From contig CAWBKX010000002.1 in the NCBI GenBank assembly GCA_963789565.1, positions 1,860,001-1,924,000 on the forward strand: DNA of 64,000 bases, in the 5' to 3' direction. The stretch comes from CALAGB01 sp963789565. GTDB taxonomy: Bacteria; Chloroflexota; Chloroflexia; Thermomicrobiales; Thermomicrobiaceae. The translations under genes and the position numbers were made by a program. This document shows, one piece after another, positions 25,568-34,608 of this stretch. The notes beneath the pieces were generated by a model that did no database searches, was not told the DNA's origin, and saw nothing but the letters and a program-made list of their open reading frames with translations. Position 1 is the stretch's first letter, and the number at the start of each line of letters is the position of its first letter.

Positions 25568-27004
25568 ATGAAGGACTACTCCGGCTACAGTTTCTGGCTT
25601 GCCAACTGCGGCGACGATCTGACGCCCCGACCGGCGCTGGAGGGCTCGATTCAGGTCGACGTCGCCATCCTCGGCGCGGGCTTTACCGGGCTCTGGACCG
25701 CCTATCACCTGCTGGAGCGCGCGCCGTCGCTCAACGTCGTGGTGCTCGAGAAGGAGATTGCCGGGTTCGGCGCCTCCGGTCGGAACGGTGGTTGGTGCTT
25801 CGCCGGGTTTCCGTATCCGCCCGAAAAGCTCGCGGCCCACTATGGGCGCGACGCCGCCAGGGCAGTTTCACTGGCGATGTACGACACCGTCGACGACGTC
25901 GGACGTGTTTGCAAGTTGGAGGGCATCGACGCGCATTACGCCAAGGGCGGTGAGCTCGAGATCGCCCGCGCCGATTACGACCTGCCCAAGCTCGAAGAGA
26001 TGTACGAGGAGTACCGCGCTATCGGCCTCGAGGATCACTACCAACTCCTCGATGCTTCACAGACGGAAGAGCGCATGCGCGTGGCCGGTGCCCTCGGCTC
26101 CTTCTGGAACAAGGAAGGCGCGGCAATTCAGCCGGCGCGACTGGCGCGCGGGCTGGCAAGGGCGGTCGAACGCCACGGCGGGACGATCTACGAACAGACC
26201 GTGGTCACCGATTTCGTTCCCGGCCCGCTTCCGAGGTTCGATACGGCACGCGGCAACGTCTCAGCAAAGACTATCGTCCTGGCGGGGGAAGCCTATCTCT
26301 CACAGCTGCCGAAGTTGCGACGCCGCATCATTCCGGCAACGAGCCATATTGTCATCACCGAGCCCCTCTCGGACGATCTCTGGAGCGAGATCGGCTGGGA
26401 ACGTCGTGAGGTGGTGGGTGGTTTCGGGACGACCGGCGCCTATCTGAATCACACGGCCGACGGTCGCATCGCCTTCGGGCCGTATCGCGGCAAGTATCCG
26501 TTCAACTCCAACATCACCGACGCCATCAACCTGCGTGAGGACGTTTTCGAGCATGGCCGGCAATCGGCGCTGGAGTGGTTCCCGATGCTTCAGCAGGCCG
26601 GAGTGAAATTCACCCATTCCTGGGGCGGCGTCTTCGGCATTCCACGCGACCACATGCCGATCATGCGCTACGACCGGAGCAGTGGCGTGGCCATGGGCTA
26701 CGGCTATTCGGGGGAGGGCGTCGCCACCGCCAACCTCTCCGGGCGCGTGTTGGCCGATCTGATTACCGAACGCGACACCGATCTGACGCACCTGCCGATG
26801 ACGCGGCACGAGCCGGTCGACTGGGAGCCGGAGCCGATCCGCTGGATGGGTTACTCAATGGTGCGGCGCGGCCGCTACAAGGCGAACGAAGAGGTCGAGC
26901 GGACCGGCAAATATCCCGAAAAGCCGACCGTCTCTCAGCGCCTCTGGAGCTTCGAGCCACCGCGCGCCTGGAAGGCGCTCTGGCGCATGGACGCAAAGGA
27001 TTGA
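25568..27004 (+). CDS. FAD-dependent amine/amino acid oxidoreductase (DAO family)
   Basis: A 478-residue flavoenzyme. The dinucleotide motif is VDVAILGAGFTGLWTAYHLL near residue 32-51, followed by VVVLEKEIAGFGASGRNGGW, typical of the DadA/gamma-glutamylputrescine oxidase group. The C-terminal FAD signature is RSSGVAMGYGYSGEGVATAN. It likely oxidises a secondary amine or amino acid to the imine with release of an aldehyde or oxoacid. ATG 25568 has GAGAAGG six bases upstream; an upstream GTG 25547 has none. The stop lies two bases before the GTG of the esterase gene, so the two are one operon. Confidence 0.88.
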   Translation: MKDYSGYSFWLANCGDDLTPRPALEGSIQVDVAILGAGFTGLWTAYHLLERAPSLNVVVLEKEIAGFGASGRNGGWCFAGFPYPPEKLAAHYGRDAARAVSLAMYDTVDDVGRVCKLEGIDAHYAKGGELEIARADYDLPKLEEMYEEYRAIGLEDHYQLLDASQTEERMRVAGALGSFWNKEGAAIQPARLARGLARAVERHGGTIYEQTVVTDFVPGPLPRFDTARGNVSAKTIVLAGEAYLSQLPKLRRRIIPATSHIVITEPLSDDLWSEIGWERREVVGGFGTTGAYLNHTADGRIAFGPYRGKYPFNSNITDAINLREDVFEHGRQSALEWFPMLQQAGVKFTHSWGGVFGIPRDHMPIMRYDRSSGVAMGYGYSGEGVATANLSGRVLADLITERDTDLTHLPMTRHEPVDWEPEPIRWMGYSMVRRGRYKANEEVERTGKYPEKPTVSQRLWSFEPPRAWKALWRMDAKD

Positions 27005-27006
27005 CC

Positions 27007-27951
27007 GTGGCACAGATGCACCCGGACATGGAGGCACTGCTTCAGGCACGCGAGCAGGCCAACGCCAAGCTCGGGCCGCGCGGCGACGACCCAGTCGAGG
27101 CGCGACGCTGGTGGAACACCTACGCCGATATCCTGGCACATTCGCATCCGGAAGACATGCACGTCCACGATCGCGCAATCCCCACCGCTCACGGCGACGT
27201 TCCAGTGCGCGTCTACCGACCAGCGGGCAAGAGTGGGGCACGGCCCTGCATCCTCTACATGCATGGTGGCGGCTTCATGCTGGGCGACCTCGATAGCTCC
27301 GACAGCAACGCCTGGGGCTACGCCCAGGAGACCGGGGCAACGGTCGTCAGCGTCGACTACCGATTGACGCCGGAGCATCCCTACCCGGCCGCATTCGAAG
27401 ATTGCTATGGCGTCCTGACCTGGCTGGCAGAACATCCAGACGAGCTAGGCATCGATGCATCGCGCGTCGCCGTCGCAGGAGATAGCGCGGGCGGTCTGTT
27501 GGGTGCCGCATTATCGCTGGCGTCCCGCGATCAGGGCGGGCCACACGTCGTCGCACAGGCGCTGGTCTACCCCTGGTTCGGACGTGAGAAGGTCGGCGGA
27601 TCGTACGTCGAGTTCGCCGATGGACTCGGACTCACCGCGGCAAGCATGATCAAGTTCGACAAGCACTATCTGCCGAACGACCCCGACACCACCGACCCGT
27701 ATGCCCGACCGATCATGGCGCGCGACTTCTCCAACCTGCCCCCGGCGCTGGTCCATTCCGCCGAAATGGACCCAATCCGGGACGACGGGCGCGCCTTCGC
27801 CGCCAGTCTGGCGCTGGCTGGGAGCACAGTGACCTATCGCGAGGCGAAGGGCATGGTGCACGGTTTTCTGCGGGCGCGCTTCAGCGGCGCCACCGCCCGC
27901 GCCGAGTTCGAGGTCGCCTGCGCCTTTCTGAGCGGCTATTTGGGCAAGTAA
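27007..27951 (+). CDS. HSL-type alpha/beta hydrolase (esterase)
   Basis: A 314-residue carboxylesterase of the hormone-sensitive lipase group. The oxyanion motif HGGG begins at H86, the nucleophile S160 is in GDSAGG, and D255 (EMDPIRDD) and H285 (MVHGF) complete the triad. It cleaves short-chain esters or lactones in the cytoplasm; no signal peptide. The start is GTG 27007 with AAAGGA just upstream; an ATG at 27016 is the alternative. It is translationally close-coupled to the flavoenzyme, suggesting a common substrate pathway that is not identifiable from sequence. Confidence 0.9.
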   Translation: MAQMHPDMEALLQAREQANAKLGPRGDDPVEARRWWNTYADILAHSHPEDMHVHDRAIPTAHGDVPVRVYRPAGKSGARPCILYMHGGGFMLGDLDSSDSNAWGYAQETGATVVSVDYRLTPEHPYPAAFEDCYGVLTWLAEHPDELGIDASRVAVAGDSAGGLLGAALSLASRDQGGPHVVAQALVYPWFGREKVGGSYVEFADGLGLTAASMIKFDKHYLPNDPDTTDPYARPIMARDFSNLPPALVHSAEMDPIRDDGRAFAASLALAGSTVTYREAKGMVHGFLRARFSGATARAEFEVACAFLSGYLGK

Positions 27952-28022
27952 AGGCCCGTCTGGACCGCCGTCACTATTCGCCCTCACCCGGCTCGCGATG
28001 CTCTGGAGTGAACCCCTTGTAC

Positions 28023-28082
28023 CGAACCACGTGCAAAGGGAGGTTTCAGCGACTGACCCGCCTTCCCTTTGCACGTGGTTCG
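28023..28082. repeat. Perfect 19-bp inverted repeat
   Basis: Arms 28023-28041 and 28064-28082 are exact reverse complements, separated by 22 bases. The arms include CCACGTGCAAAGGGA. The structure is too long for a normal operator and has no T-run, so it resembles a REP or MITE-type element more than a terminator. Confidence 0.8.
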
Positions 28083-28164
28083 CTGTTTGGGGTGCAGTCC
28101 AAACCCATCTGCTGCCATCCGTCTCCCCAACTCGCTCCCTTGCAGGGAGAGAGAACCATCGCTC

Positions 28165-28192
28165 AGGATGACAACCCAACGTTGGTCGTCCT
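28165..28192. repeat. Imperfect palindrome around CAACGTTG
   Basis: AGGATGACAACC at the left mirrors the right-hand sequence ending GGTCGTCCT with few mismatches, around an AACGTT centre. It is probably another intergenic repeat of the same class as its neighbour. Confidence 0.5.
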
Positions 28193-28389
28193 TCTGGTGG
28201 TGGCAAATCCTCTTTGAGGAGCTACAGGAGGCGACGGAGCGGGCAGAGACGGAAGGATGGGACCGTGAGGGCAAATTTCCCGTCCCTCGGTTCATCGCCT
28301 CTCTCCTCCGATCCCGCTATACTCCGTGAAACGTCAACCCATAGTTAATCCGCTGTGAACCGGCGGTCGCAAGTTGGAGATGAGCGGCG

Positions 28390-29622
28390 ATGGACCTGCG
28401 CTACACGGCTGAAGACGAGGCATTTCGCGCCCGCGTGCGCGCTTGGCTGGCGGAGAACGCGCCGCGAGAACCACTGGACAACGTACGACAGAAGAAGGCC
28501 TGGCACCGCAAACTCTACGACGCCGGATACCTCGGCATGGGTTGGCCGAAAGCCTACGGCGGCCAGGACGCACGGCCCATAGAGCAGGCGATCGTGGTCG
28601 AGGAGATGGCGCGCGCCAGCGCACCGGGTTCCATCAACTGGGCGGGATTGGGACTGGTCGGACCGACTCTCATCCATCACGGCACTGACGAGCAGCGCGA
28701 GCGCTATCTGCGCAACATCCTGCTGGGCAACGAGGTCTGGTGCCAACTCTATTCGGAGCCGAACGCGGGGTCCGATCTGGCCGCACTGCAGTGCCGCGCA
28801 GACGTCGATGGCGACGAGTTCGTCGTCAACGGTCAGAAGATCTGGACCAGCACCGCCCCGGAGGCGGACATGGGCATCTTGCTCGTGCGCACCGACCGCC
28901 AGGCGCCCAAGCACCAGGGCATCTCTTACTTGATCGTCGACATGCACCAACCCGGCATCGAGGTGCGTCCGCTGCGCCAGATCACCGGCATCGCTGATGA
29001 GTTCGCTGAGGTCTTTTTCACCAACGTGCGCGTGCCCGCCGACAACCTGATCGGCGAGATGAACACCGGCTGGCGCATCGCCCAGACGACGCTTTCCTAC
29101 GAGCGCGGCGGCGACACCATGGGCATCGTGGCGCGACTGCAGCAATCGTTCGATCGCCTGTTGCAGATCGTGAGCACGACAGGTCACGATGGGACCAAAC
29201 CGCTCGACGACCCGCTCATCCGTCAAAAACTCGGCCAGATGATGGCCGAGATCGAGGTGCTCCGCTATTCCTCGCTGCGCATTCTGTCGACGCTCGAGAA
29301 GGGCGGGCATCCGGGAGCGGAATCCTCCATCTCCAAGCTGCACTACTCTGAGCTGGACAAACGACTGAATACCTTGATTCTCGAGATACTTGGCCCCTAT
29401 GGCCAACTCATGGAGGATGTGCCCGCCGACTACGAATACTCCACCGACGATCGGGGAGAGCACGGCAGCTGGCCATATCTCTTCATGCTCCCCTTCGCCG
29501 AGACGATCTACGCCGGTTCGTCGCAAATCCAGAAGAACATCATCGGCGAGCGGGTCCTCGGCCTGCCCAAAGAAGTGCGCGCCGACCGCATCGCGAGCAA
29601 CACGCAAGCCTCGCGTAGCTGA
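28390..29622 (+). CDS. Acyl-CoA dehydrogenase family protein
   Basis: A 410-residue FAD enzyme with all three domains: N-terminal helices (EDEAFRARVRAWLAENAP), the middle beta domain with LYSEPNAGSDLAALQCRA and NGQKIWTSTA, and a C-terminal helical bundle ending SSQIQKNIIGERVLGLPKE. It would desaturate an acyl-CoA and pass electrons to ETF. At the position of the medium-chain enzyme's catalytic glutamate (YEGT) it has Y374-A375-G, so the base must be elsewhere, as in long-chain and isovaleryl enzymes, or the reaction differs. It is followed after 20 bases by the acyl-CoA synthetase gene, forming an activation/oxidation pair. Confidence 0.92.
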   Translation: MDLRYTAEDEAFRARVRAWLAENAPREPLDNVRQKKAWHRKLYDAGYLGMGWPKAYGGQDARPIEQAIVVEEMARASAPGSINWAGLGLVGPTLIHHGTDEQRERYLRNILLGNEVWCQLYSEPNAGSDLAALQCRADVDGDEFVVNGQKIWTSTAPEADMGILLVRTDRQAPKHQGISYLIVDMHQPGIEVRPLRQITGIADEFAEVFFTNVRVPADNLIGEMNTGWRIAQTTLSYERGGDTMGIVARLQQSFDRLLQIVSTTGHDGTKPLDDPLIRQKLGQMMAEIEVLRYSSLRILSTLEKGGHPGAESSISKLHYSELDKRLNTLILEILGPYGQLMEDVPADYEYSTDDRGEHGSWPYLFMLPFAETIYAGSSQIQKNIIGERVLGLPKEVRADRIASNTQASRS

Positions 29623-29642
29623 TCAGCGAGAAGGGTGAACTG

Positions 29643-31817
29643 ATGGAGATCGATCGACCCGCACCGGCCGTCGACTGGACGAGCATGGCTGGGACAGACG
29701 TCGCGTCCCATCCCCTCTATCCGCTCTTCTACGCTCGCTCCGTGGCCGTGGTCGGTGCGTCTCCGAAGGGTGGCTACGGTCTGCGCGTCCTCAGTGCCCT
29801 GACGTCATCCGGCTTCAGTGGGTCGATCTATCCGGTTAATCCTAATTACGATACGATCGCAGATCTACGCGCCTATCCGGAGATCGGCGCCATTCCGGAG
29901 CCGGTCGACGCCGTCGCCATCGCCGTCCCCTCCCGAGCCGTGCCCGGGGTGGTGCGGCAGGCGATCGATGCTGGAGCGAAGAGTGGGATTGCCTTCGGCA
30001 GTGGCTTCGGTGAAGCGGGTGACGAGGGCCAGGCGCTGCAGGCCGAACTGCGGGCGCTCTGCGGCGTCCGCTTCCCTTTAATAGGACCCAACTGCCTGGG
30101 CGTGATGAGCTATCTCGGCGGTGCGGCCCTGTGGGCCATCCCGCTTGCCGTGCCGCGGCGTCCGGGCTCGGTCGGTCTGGTGGCGCAGAGTGGCAATATG
30201 GCGCTCACGCTGATGGCCTCCAGTCGTGGACTTGGACTGGCGCACGTCGTCTCGGCCGGCAATCAGGCCGTCGTCGATGCGATCGACGTGATGAGCTTTT
30301 ATCTCGCCGAACCTGACGTGCGCGTCATCGCCGCGGTGATCGAGGGACTTTCCGACGTAGACAAGTTCCGACGCATCGCCTCCCAGGCGGCCGAGCGGGA
30401 CGTCCCCATCGTGGCACTGAAACTGGGCCGGTCGGAAAAGGCTAGCCGCGCGGCGGTGGCCCACACCGGCTCTCTCACCGGTTCGGATCAGCTCTATGAT
30501 GCGCTCTTCAAGCAGTACGGCGTGATCCGCGTCGACGACTCCGAAGAGCTGATGGAGACCGCCAAGCTCCTCTCGGCCGACCGGCGGCCTGCCGGTTCCG
30601 GACTGGGCGTCTTCGCCAGTTCCGGCGGCGAGTGCGGCCTGATCTCCGATCTGGCGGCATCCAGTGGCGTGTCGCTCCCTGATCTGCAAGCCGAGACGCG
30701 CGACCAACTGCTGGAGATCCTGCCCCCATTCGCCAATCCGCTCAACCCGCTCGATATCACCGCCTCCGGCTGGGGCAACCGCGAGATCTACGGCAACGTG
30801 GCCGGCCTATTGGCCGGAACGCCTGGTGTCGACATCGTCGCCTGCATCGGCGACACGACACGCAATTCCGGCCCGCTCAACGCCACCGGTTGGGACAAGA
30901 TGATCGCGGGGATGGCCGACGCCCAGGCGCGGACCGACAAGCCCATGGCCGTCATCAACACGCTGACCGACGTCTCGTACGAGATGAGCGACGCCCTAAT
31001 CGAGCAAGGTCTGATCCAGCTCTCCGGCGCCCGCAACGCGGCTCTTGCTATCGGCCACGCGGGTCGCTACGCGAATTGGCGGCAGAGCTACCGTGGTGAG
31101 GGCGAACATAATGTCGACGCTGAACGCCGGGCACGGGCGCTCGCCTTGCTCTCTGAGCCCGGCAGCGGCGGCGTCTCCGAGTCGGCCGGCAAGGAGTTGT
31201 TGCGTCTCTATGGCATCCCGGTTCCGGCTGGTGGTCTGGCCGAGAATCTGGGCGAGGCGCTGGCGCTGGCCAATGAGGTCGGTTATCCGGTGGTGCTGAA
31301 GATCGAGGCCGACGACGTGCACCACAAGACCGAAGTCGGTGGCGTGGCGCTACGCATCACGTCCGATTCACAGCTCCGCATCGAGTACGCCGCATTGCTG
31401 AAGCGGGTCGCCACCCGTGCGCCGGAGGCCAGCGTGCGCGGGGTGCGAGTTGAGTGCATGGCGTCGGGGTTGATCGAGCTTATCGTCGGCGGCCGCAACG
31501 ACCCGTCGTTCGGCCCCGTGGTCGTGGCCGGGCTCGGTGGCGTGCTGGCCGAAGCGCTGCAGGACGTCTCCAATCGACTGGCGCCAATCGACGCGGACGA
31601 AGCTCAAACCATGCTTGGCGAATTGCGTGGCTCAGCACTGCTCGGGTCGTTCCGCGGTCGTGACGCGGTCGACGTCGCCGCCGCGGCTGACGTCATCAGG
31701 CGCGTCTCCGAGATGCTCGTCGAGCTCCCCGAGATCCAGGAGTTGGATCTCAACCCAGTACTGGTCAGCACCACTGGCGACGGCTGCGTCGCCGTCGATA
31801 CGTTGGTGGTGGTTTAG
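29643..31817 (+). CDS. ADP-forming acyl-CoA synthetase (acetate-CoA ligase type)
   Basis: A 724-residue fused enzyme with order CoA-binding, ligase-CoA and ATP-grasp domains. The CoA-binding start is SVAVVGASPKGGYGLRVL; the phospho-histidine candidate is H274 in VAHTGSLTGSD; the ATP-grasp part has YPVVLKIEADDVHHKTEVGG and IELIVGGRNDPSFGPVVVAG. It interconverts acyl-CoA, ADP and phosphate with acid, CoA and ATP. GAGAAGG precedes the ATG. It is in an operon with the acyl-CoA dehydrogenase. Its last codons and stop lie inside a 39-bp sequence that recurs 827 bases downstream. Confidence 0.93.
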   Translation: MEIDRPAPAVDWTSMAGTDVASHPLYPLFYARSVAVVGASPKGGYGLRVLSALTSSGFSGSIYPVNPNYDTIADLRAYPEIGAIPEPVDAVAIAVPSRAVPGVVRQAIDAGAKSGIAFGSGFGEAGDEGQALQAELRALCGVRFPLIGPNCLGVMSYLGGAALWAIPLAVPRRPGSVGLVAQSGNMALTLMASSRGLGLAHVVSAGNQAVVDAIDVMSFYLAEPDVRVIAAVIEGLSDVDKFRRIASQAAERDVPIVALKLGRSEKASRAAVAHTGSLTGSDQLYDALFKQYGVIRVDDSEELMETAKLLSADRRPAGSGLGVFASSGGECGLISDLAASSGVSLPDLQAETRDQLLEILPPFANPLNPLDITASGWGNREIYGNVAGLLAGTPGVDIVACIGDTTRNSGPLNATGWDKMIAGMADAQARTDKPMAVINTLTDVSYEMSDALIEQGLIQLSGARNAALAIGHAGRYANWRQSYRGEGEHNVDAERRARALALLSEPGSGGVSESAGKELLRLYGIPVPAGGLAENLGEALALANEVGYPVVLKIEADDVHHKTEVGGVALRITSDSQLRIEYAALLKRVATRAPEASVRGVRVECMASGLIELIVGGRNDPSFGPVVVAGLGGVLAEALQDVSNRLAPIDADEAQTMLGELRGSALLGSFRGRDAVDVAAAADVIRRVSEMLVELPEIQELDLNPVLVSTTGDGCVAVDTLVVV

Positions 31818-31824
31818 CGCTTCA
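31786..31824 (+). repeat. 39-bp direct repeat, copy 1 (contains synthetase stop codon)
   Basis: These 39 bases, covering the last 10 sense codons and stop of the acyl-CoA synthetase gene plus seven more bases, recur exactly at 32613-32651. Its right part (GTGGTTTAGCGCTTCA) is also the left end of the 85-bp element. Confidence 0.9.
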
Positions 31825-31945
31825 TTCGCCAGCTCGCGTTATGAGCCAGAAACGCACCATCATACTCATCCGAAATTCGCGCCATCCGCGCTGTGTTCAC
31901 TTGAGAACCTGCGGTGTGCAATTGCGTGATTTGAAGGGGCGGCCC

Positions 31946-32587
31946 ATGCCAACGAGACTGATTCTGGTGCGGCACGGAGACTCGCATCATCGTACCGATC
32001 GGATCGTCGGTGGGCCTCGCGGCTGTCGCGGACTGACGCCGATTGGAGCGGCACAGGCTGCGGCCCTGGGCCGTCGCCTCGCTCGGGAGTCTGTAGAGCC
32101 GTCGCCGGAACTGTATTGCTCGACTCTGCCCCGAGCAATCGAAACGGCCGAGATCCTGCAAGGAGCCGTCGGTTCTCACGAGATCGTGGAGGACTGCGAC
32201 CTCTGCACCTGGCATACGCCGCCGGAGGCGGACGGCAGACTCTGGGCAGAGTTCAAACACGACCATGGGATAGCAGGAGGTGGCATCTTTCGCCCCTTCG
32301 AGGCTGGAAATGAATCGTGGAGCGAACTCGTGAGCCGCACAGGACGCGCGCTCGAGAAGATCGCGGCGCAGCACCAGGGTGAGACGGCATTGATCGTGGC
32401 TCACGCCGAGACCGTGCGCGCCTCACTCGTCATCTTCGGCGCTCTTCCGCTTTCGCTCCCGCTGGACGTGAGCATCGCCCCCGCTTCGATCACGGAATGG
32501 CACACCGACGGAGATCCGGCTGCCTGGCCTCGTCCTCGCTGGACACTCGCGCGGCTCAACGACCACGCCCATCTGGCATCTAACTGA
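31946..32587 (+). CDS. Histidine phosphatase (phosphoglycerate mutase-like)
   Basis: A 213-residue member of the histidine phosphatase superfamily. MPTRLILVRHGDSHH holds the phospho-accepting H10 in the RHG motif, CSTLPRAIETAEIL is the second conserved block, and H153 in LIVAHAETVR completes the pocket. No N-terminal extension; cytoplasmic. GAAGGGG six bases before ATG 31946 fixes the start over a longer frame from 31841. The gene stands alone between two copies of a 39-bp direct repeat, suggesting it was inserted after the synthetase gene. Confidence 0.88.
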   Translation: MPTRLILVRHGDSHHRTDRIVGGPRGCRGLTPIGAAQAAALGRRLARESVEPSPELYCSTLPRAIETAEILQGAVGSHEIVEDCDLCTWHTPPEADGRLWAEFKHDHGIAGGGIFRPFEAGNESWSELVSRTGRALEKIAAQHQGETALIVAHAETVRASLVIFGALPLSLPLDVSIAPASITEWHTDGDPAAWPRPRWTLARLNDHAHLASN

Positions 32588-32612
32588 TCCGCGAAAATGA
32601 TTGACTGCAGTC

Positions 32613-32651
32613 GCGTCGCCGTCGATACGTTGGTGGTGGTTTAGCGCTTCA
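32613..32651 (+). repeat. 39-bp direct repeat, copy 2
   Basis: Exact copy of 31786-31824. It includes about 24 bases that are coding in copy 1 but not here, so this copy is a displaced piece of the synthetase gene end fused to the 85-bp element. Confidence 0.9.
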
Positions 32652-32720
32652 CCTTTGTCGACGTTCCTTGTCAGCCTCGCAACTTCGCCAGCAATGTAGT
32701 GGCGGGCGTCCCTGCCCGCC
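32636..32720 (+). repeat. 85-bp intergenic element, copy B
   Basis: Starts GTGGTTTAGCGCTTCACCTT and ends with the palindrome GGCGGGC-GTCCCT-GCCCGCC. Copy C at 34218-34303 is roughly 85% identical by eye. The terminal palindrome resembles REP sequences. The remaining bases up to the DUF389 gene at 32879 show no gene. Confidence 0.8.
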
Positions 32721-32878
32721 CGTGTGACGAGTCCACTAGCGTTCAGAAGCACACGATCTCTCGTGCCTCTCCGATTGCGAGATCACTCGAAACGGAACGA
32801 TGATCCCACGGAATAACCGTTGCGATTCGCGTCGTAGGGGCGGTGCGACGACAGTGGCGCCTGTTATGAGGAGGCAGT

Positions 32879-34171
32879 GTGCGCCAGATAGTCGTGCAGG
32901 TCCCGCGGGGTGACGGTGAACAGGTGCTGCGATCGGCGGAAAGCTTCCGCGGCACGAACCTGAGCATGATTCAGGCGCACGGGAGCGGCGGCGTCTTGCT
33001 CGATCTCGTCGCGGTCTATGTGCCGAACGAAAATGTCGGACCGTTCCTCAGTTCCATTGAGTCCGTTGACGATATGCATGCCTCGATATTGCCGTCCGGT
33101 GTGCTGACGTTGAAACCGCCAGCCTCTCAAGTGGCGCGGCAGGTAATCGACGTGACCGCACGTAGTCCGATGGAGATCCTGATCGCCGGCCTGCAATCGA
33201 TCGGCTCCTGGCAGGGGTTCATCGGATACGCAACGGCAGCCGGTGTCGTGGTCTGGCTCGGTCTGCTATTGGACAGCAGCTTCCTGCTGGTCGCCTCGAT
33301 GCTGATCGCTCCCTTCGCTGGTCCGGCGATGAACACGGCGATCGCGACCGCCAGAGGCGACCTTTCGCTTCTGTGGCACACCATTCTGCGCTACATAACC
33401 GCGTTGAGCGTCACTATCGTCACGGCTGGATTGCTCTCCATCATCTTTGGACAGTCCGCGGTCACACAATCGATGGCATCCACGGCGAACATCTCCGCAA
33501 CGTCGGTGCTGCTGCCACTGGCGGCCGGTGCGGCCGGCGCACTCAGTCTGTCGCAGTCGCAACGGAGTAGCCTGGTCTCGGGTGCGGCAATCGGCATCCT
33601 GGTGGCAGCGGCGCTTGCACCACCTGCGGCGCTGATCGGCATGGCGACGGTGATGGGCCGCTGGGAATTGGCCCTCAGCGGTGGATTCCTGCTCGGATTG
33701 CAGCTGGTCGGAATTAACCTCTCCGGCGCGGTCGTCTTCCGGCTCTTTGGGTTGAGTCCATCCGGACCGCGTTACAGCCGGGGTCGTGGCTGGGTGGTCT
33801 GGCTGTCTCTCGGGGTTACCATCGCGGGTCTGGCTGGATTGATGCTGCTGCAATTCGGCACGACCTCGCCGACGTTGCAGCGGACGACGGTCGAACAGCG
33901 GGTGCGATCGGAGGTCCTGAACCTCATCAACCAGGATGGAAGCGTTGAGGCAGCCTCAACGACCGTTCAGTTCACTCGGGCGAACATTCAGAACCAGAAC
34001 ACGCTACTGATCCAGATCTACGCGCAGCGTAAACCGGGTACGACAGCCTCCGATCAAACGCTCAAGGATCGCATCACGAACGACGTGCAGCGGACCGTCA
34101 ACGCGAACGAGAAGGACGTCACGCCGCTGGTCGACATCACTATCCTCTCGCCGCCCAGCCAGGGTCCGTGA
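32879..34171 (+). CDS. DUF389-family membrane protein
   Basis: A 430-residue protein. The N-terminal about 90 residues are a soluble ACT-like domain (RQIVVQVPRGDGEQVLRSAE). A hydrophobic core with about six membrane helices follows: GYATAAGVVVWLGLLLDSSF, LLVASMLIAPFAGPAMNTAI, TALSVTIVTAGLLSIIFGQS, SGAAIGILVAAALAPPAALI and VVWLSLGVTIAGLAGLMLLQ. The LLVASMLIAPFAGP and ALAPPAAL signatures are those of DUF389. The C-terminal periplasmic or cytoplasmic tail is alpha-beta. Transport has been guessed for the family but not shown. The start is GTG 32879 with GAGGAGG upstream. It lies between direct copies B and C of the 85-bp element. Confidence 0.87.
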   Translation: MRQIVVQVPRGDGEQVLRSAESFRGTNLSMIQAHGSGGVLLDLVAVYVPNENVGPFLSSIESVDDMHASILPSGVLTLKPPASQVARQVIDVTARSPMEILIAGLQSIGSWQGFIGYATAAGVVVWLGLLLDSSFLLVASMLIAPFAGPAMNTAIATARGDLSLLWHTILRYITALSVTIVTAGLLSIIFGQSAVTQSMASTANISATSVLLPLAAGAAGALSLSQSQRSSLVSGAAIGILVAAALAPPAALIGMATVMGRWELALSGGFLLGLQLVGINLSGAVVFRLFGLSPSGPRYSRGRGWVVWLSLGVTIAGLAGLMLLQFGTTSPTLQRTTVEQRVRSEVLNLINQDGSVEAASTTVQFTRANIQNQNTLLIQIYAQRKPGTTASDQTLKDRITNDVQRTVNANEKDVTPLVDITILSPPSQGP

Positions 34172-34217
34172 GGAGGGCGTCGTGATTGATTCCGGACGCG
34201 ACGGCGTCGCGCGGGCC

Positions 34218-34303
34218 GTGGTTTAGCGCTTCACCTTAGTCCGACGTTCTTCGTGAGTCTCGTAACGTTACCTGCAGTGTAGTGGCGGGCGTCTCTGCCC
34301 GCC
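34218..34303 (+). repeat. 85-bp intergenic element, copy C
   Basis: Same orientation as copy B, identical over the first 20 bases and across most of the terminal GTAGTGGCGGGC palindrome. It lies 46 bases after the DUF389 stop. Confidence 0.8.
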
Positions 34304-34503
34304 TTCGTCGAGCGGGAGAGCTTTCCTTGATCAGATCGGAATGTAGGGTGGTTGACGAGTTATTTGGGTAAATGGTGACAGTCGTCGGTCTGCGGCCGAA
34401 AGGCAGGGGCACCCGCATGCGGGTCCGGGATTTGCCCCTACAAATATGCGTGCGCACTCAGTTCGGGGGTACCCGCCTGTGGGTCCGGCTTCGTTTAGAT
34501 CAG

Positions 34504-34522
34504 CCTGGGTTTTCAACCCAGG
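34504..34522. repeat. Small perfect hairpin
   Basis: CCTGGGTT and AACCCAGG form an 8-bp stem around the loop TTC. No T-run follows on either strand. It belongs to a repeat-rich spacer and need not be a terminator. Confidence 0.6.
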
Positions 34523-34608
34523 TGAACGCCGAGCATTTACCGGTTTATTTCCTCAAGCACCGCTCAATGCGAATTCTCAACGAATCGCGTTTGCGAGCGC
34601 TCCACAAA

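Larger units (their letters stand above)
27952..28389. other. Intergenic repeat-rich spacer
   Basis: No gene. Apart from the two inverted repeats listed separately, a GGGAC...GTCCC pairing lies near 28260-28290. Small open frames here translate palindromic DNA. The ribosome site of the acyl-CoA dehydrogenase gene lies at the right end. Confidence 0.5.

Noticed and set aside
28008..28217. Small frame in the repeat-rich spacer
   Set aside because: It translates the inverted repeat and palindrome; no family feature.
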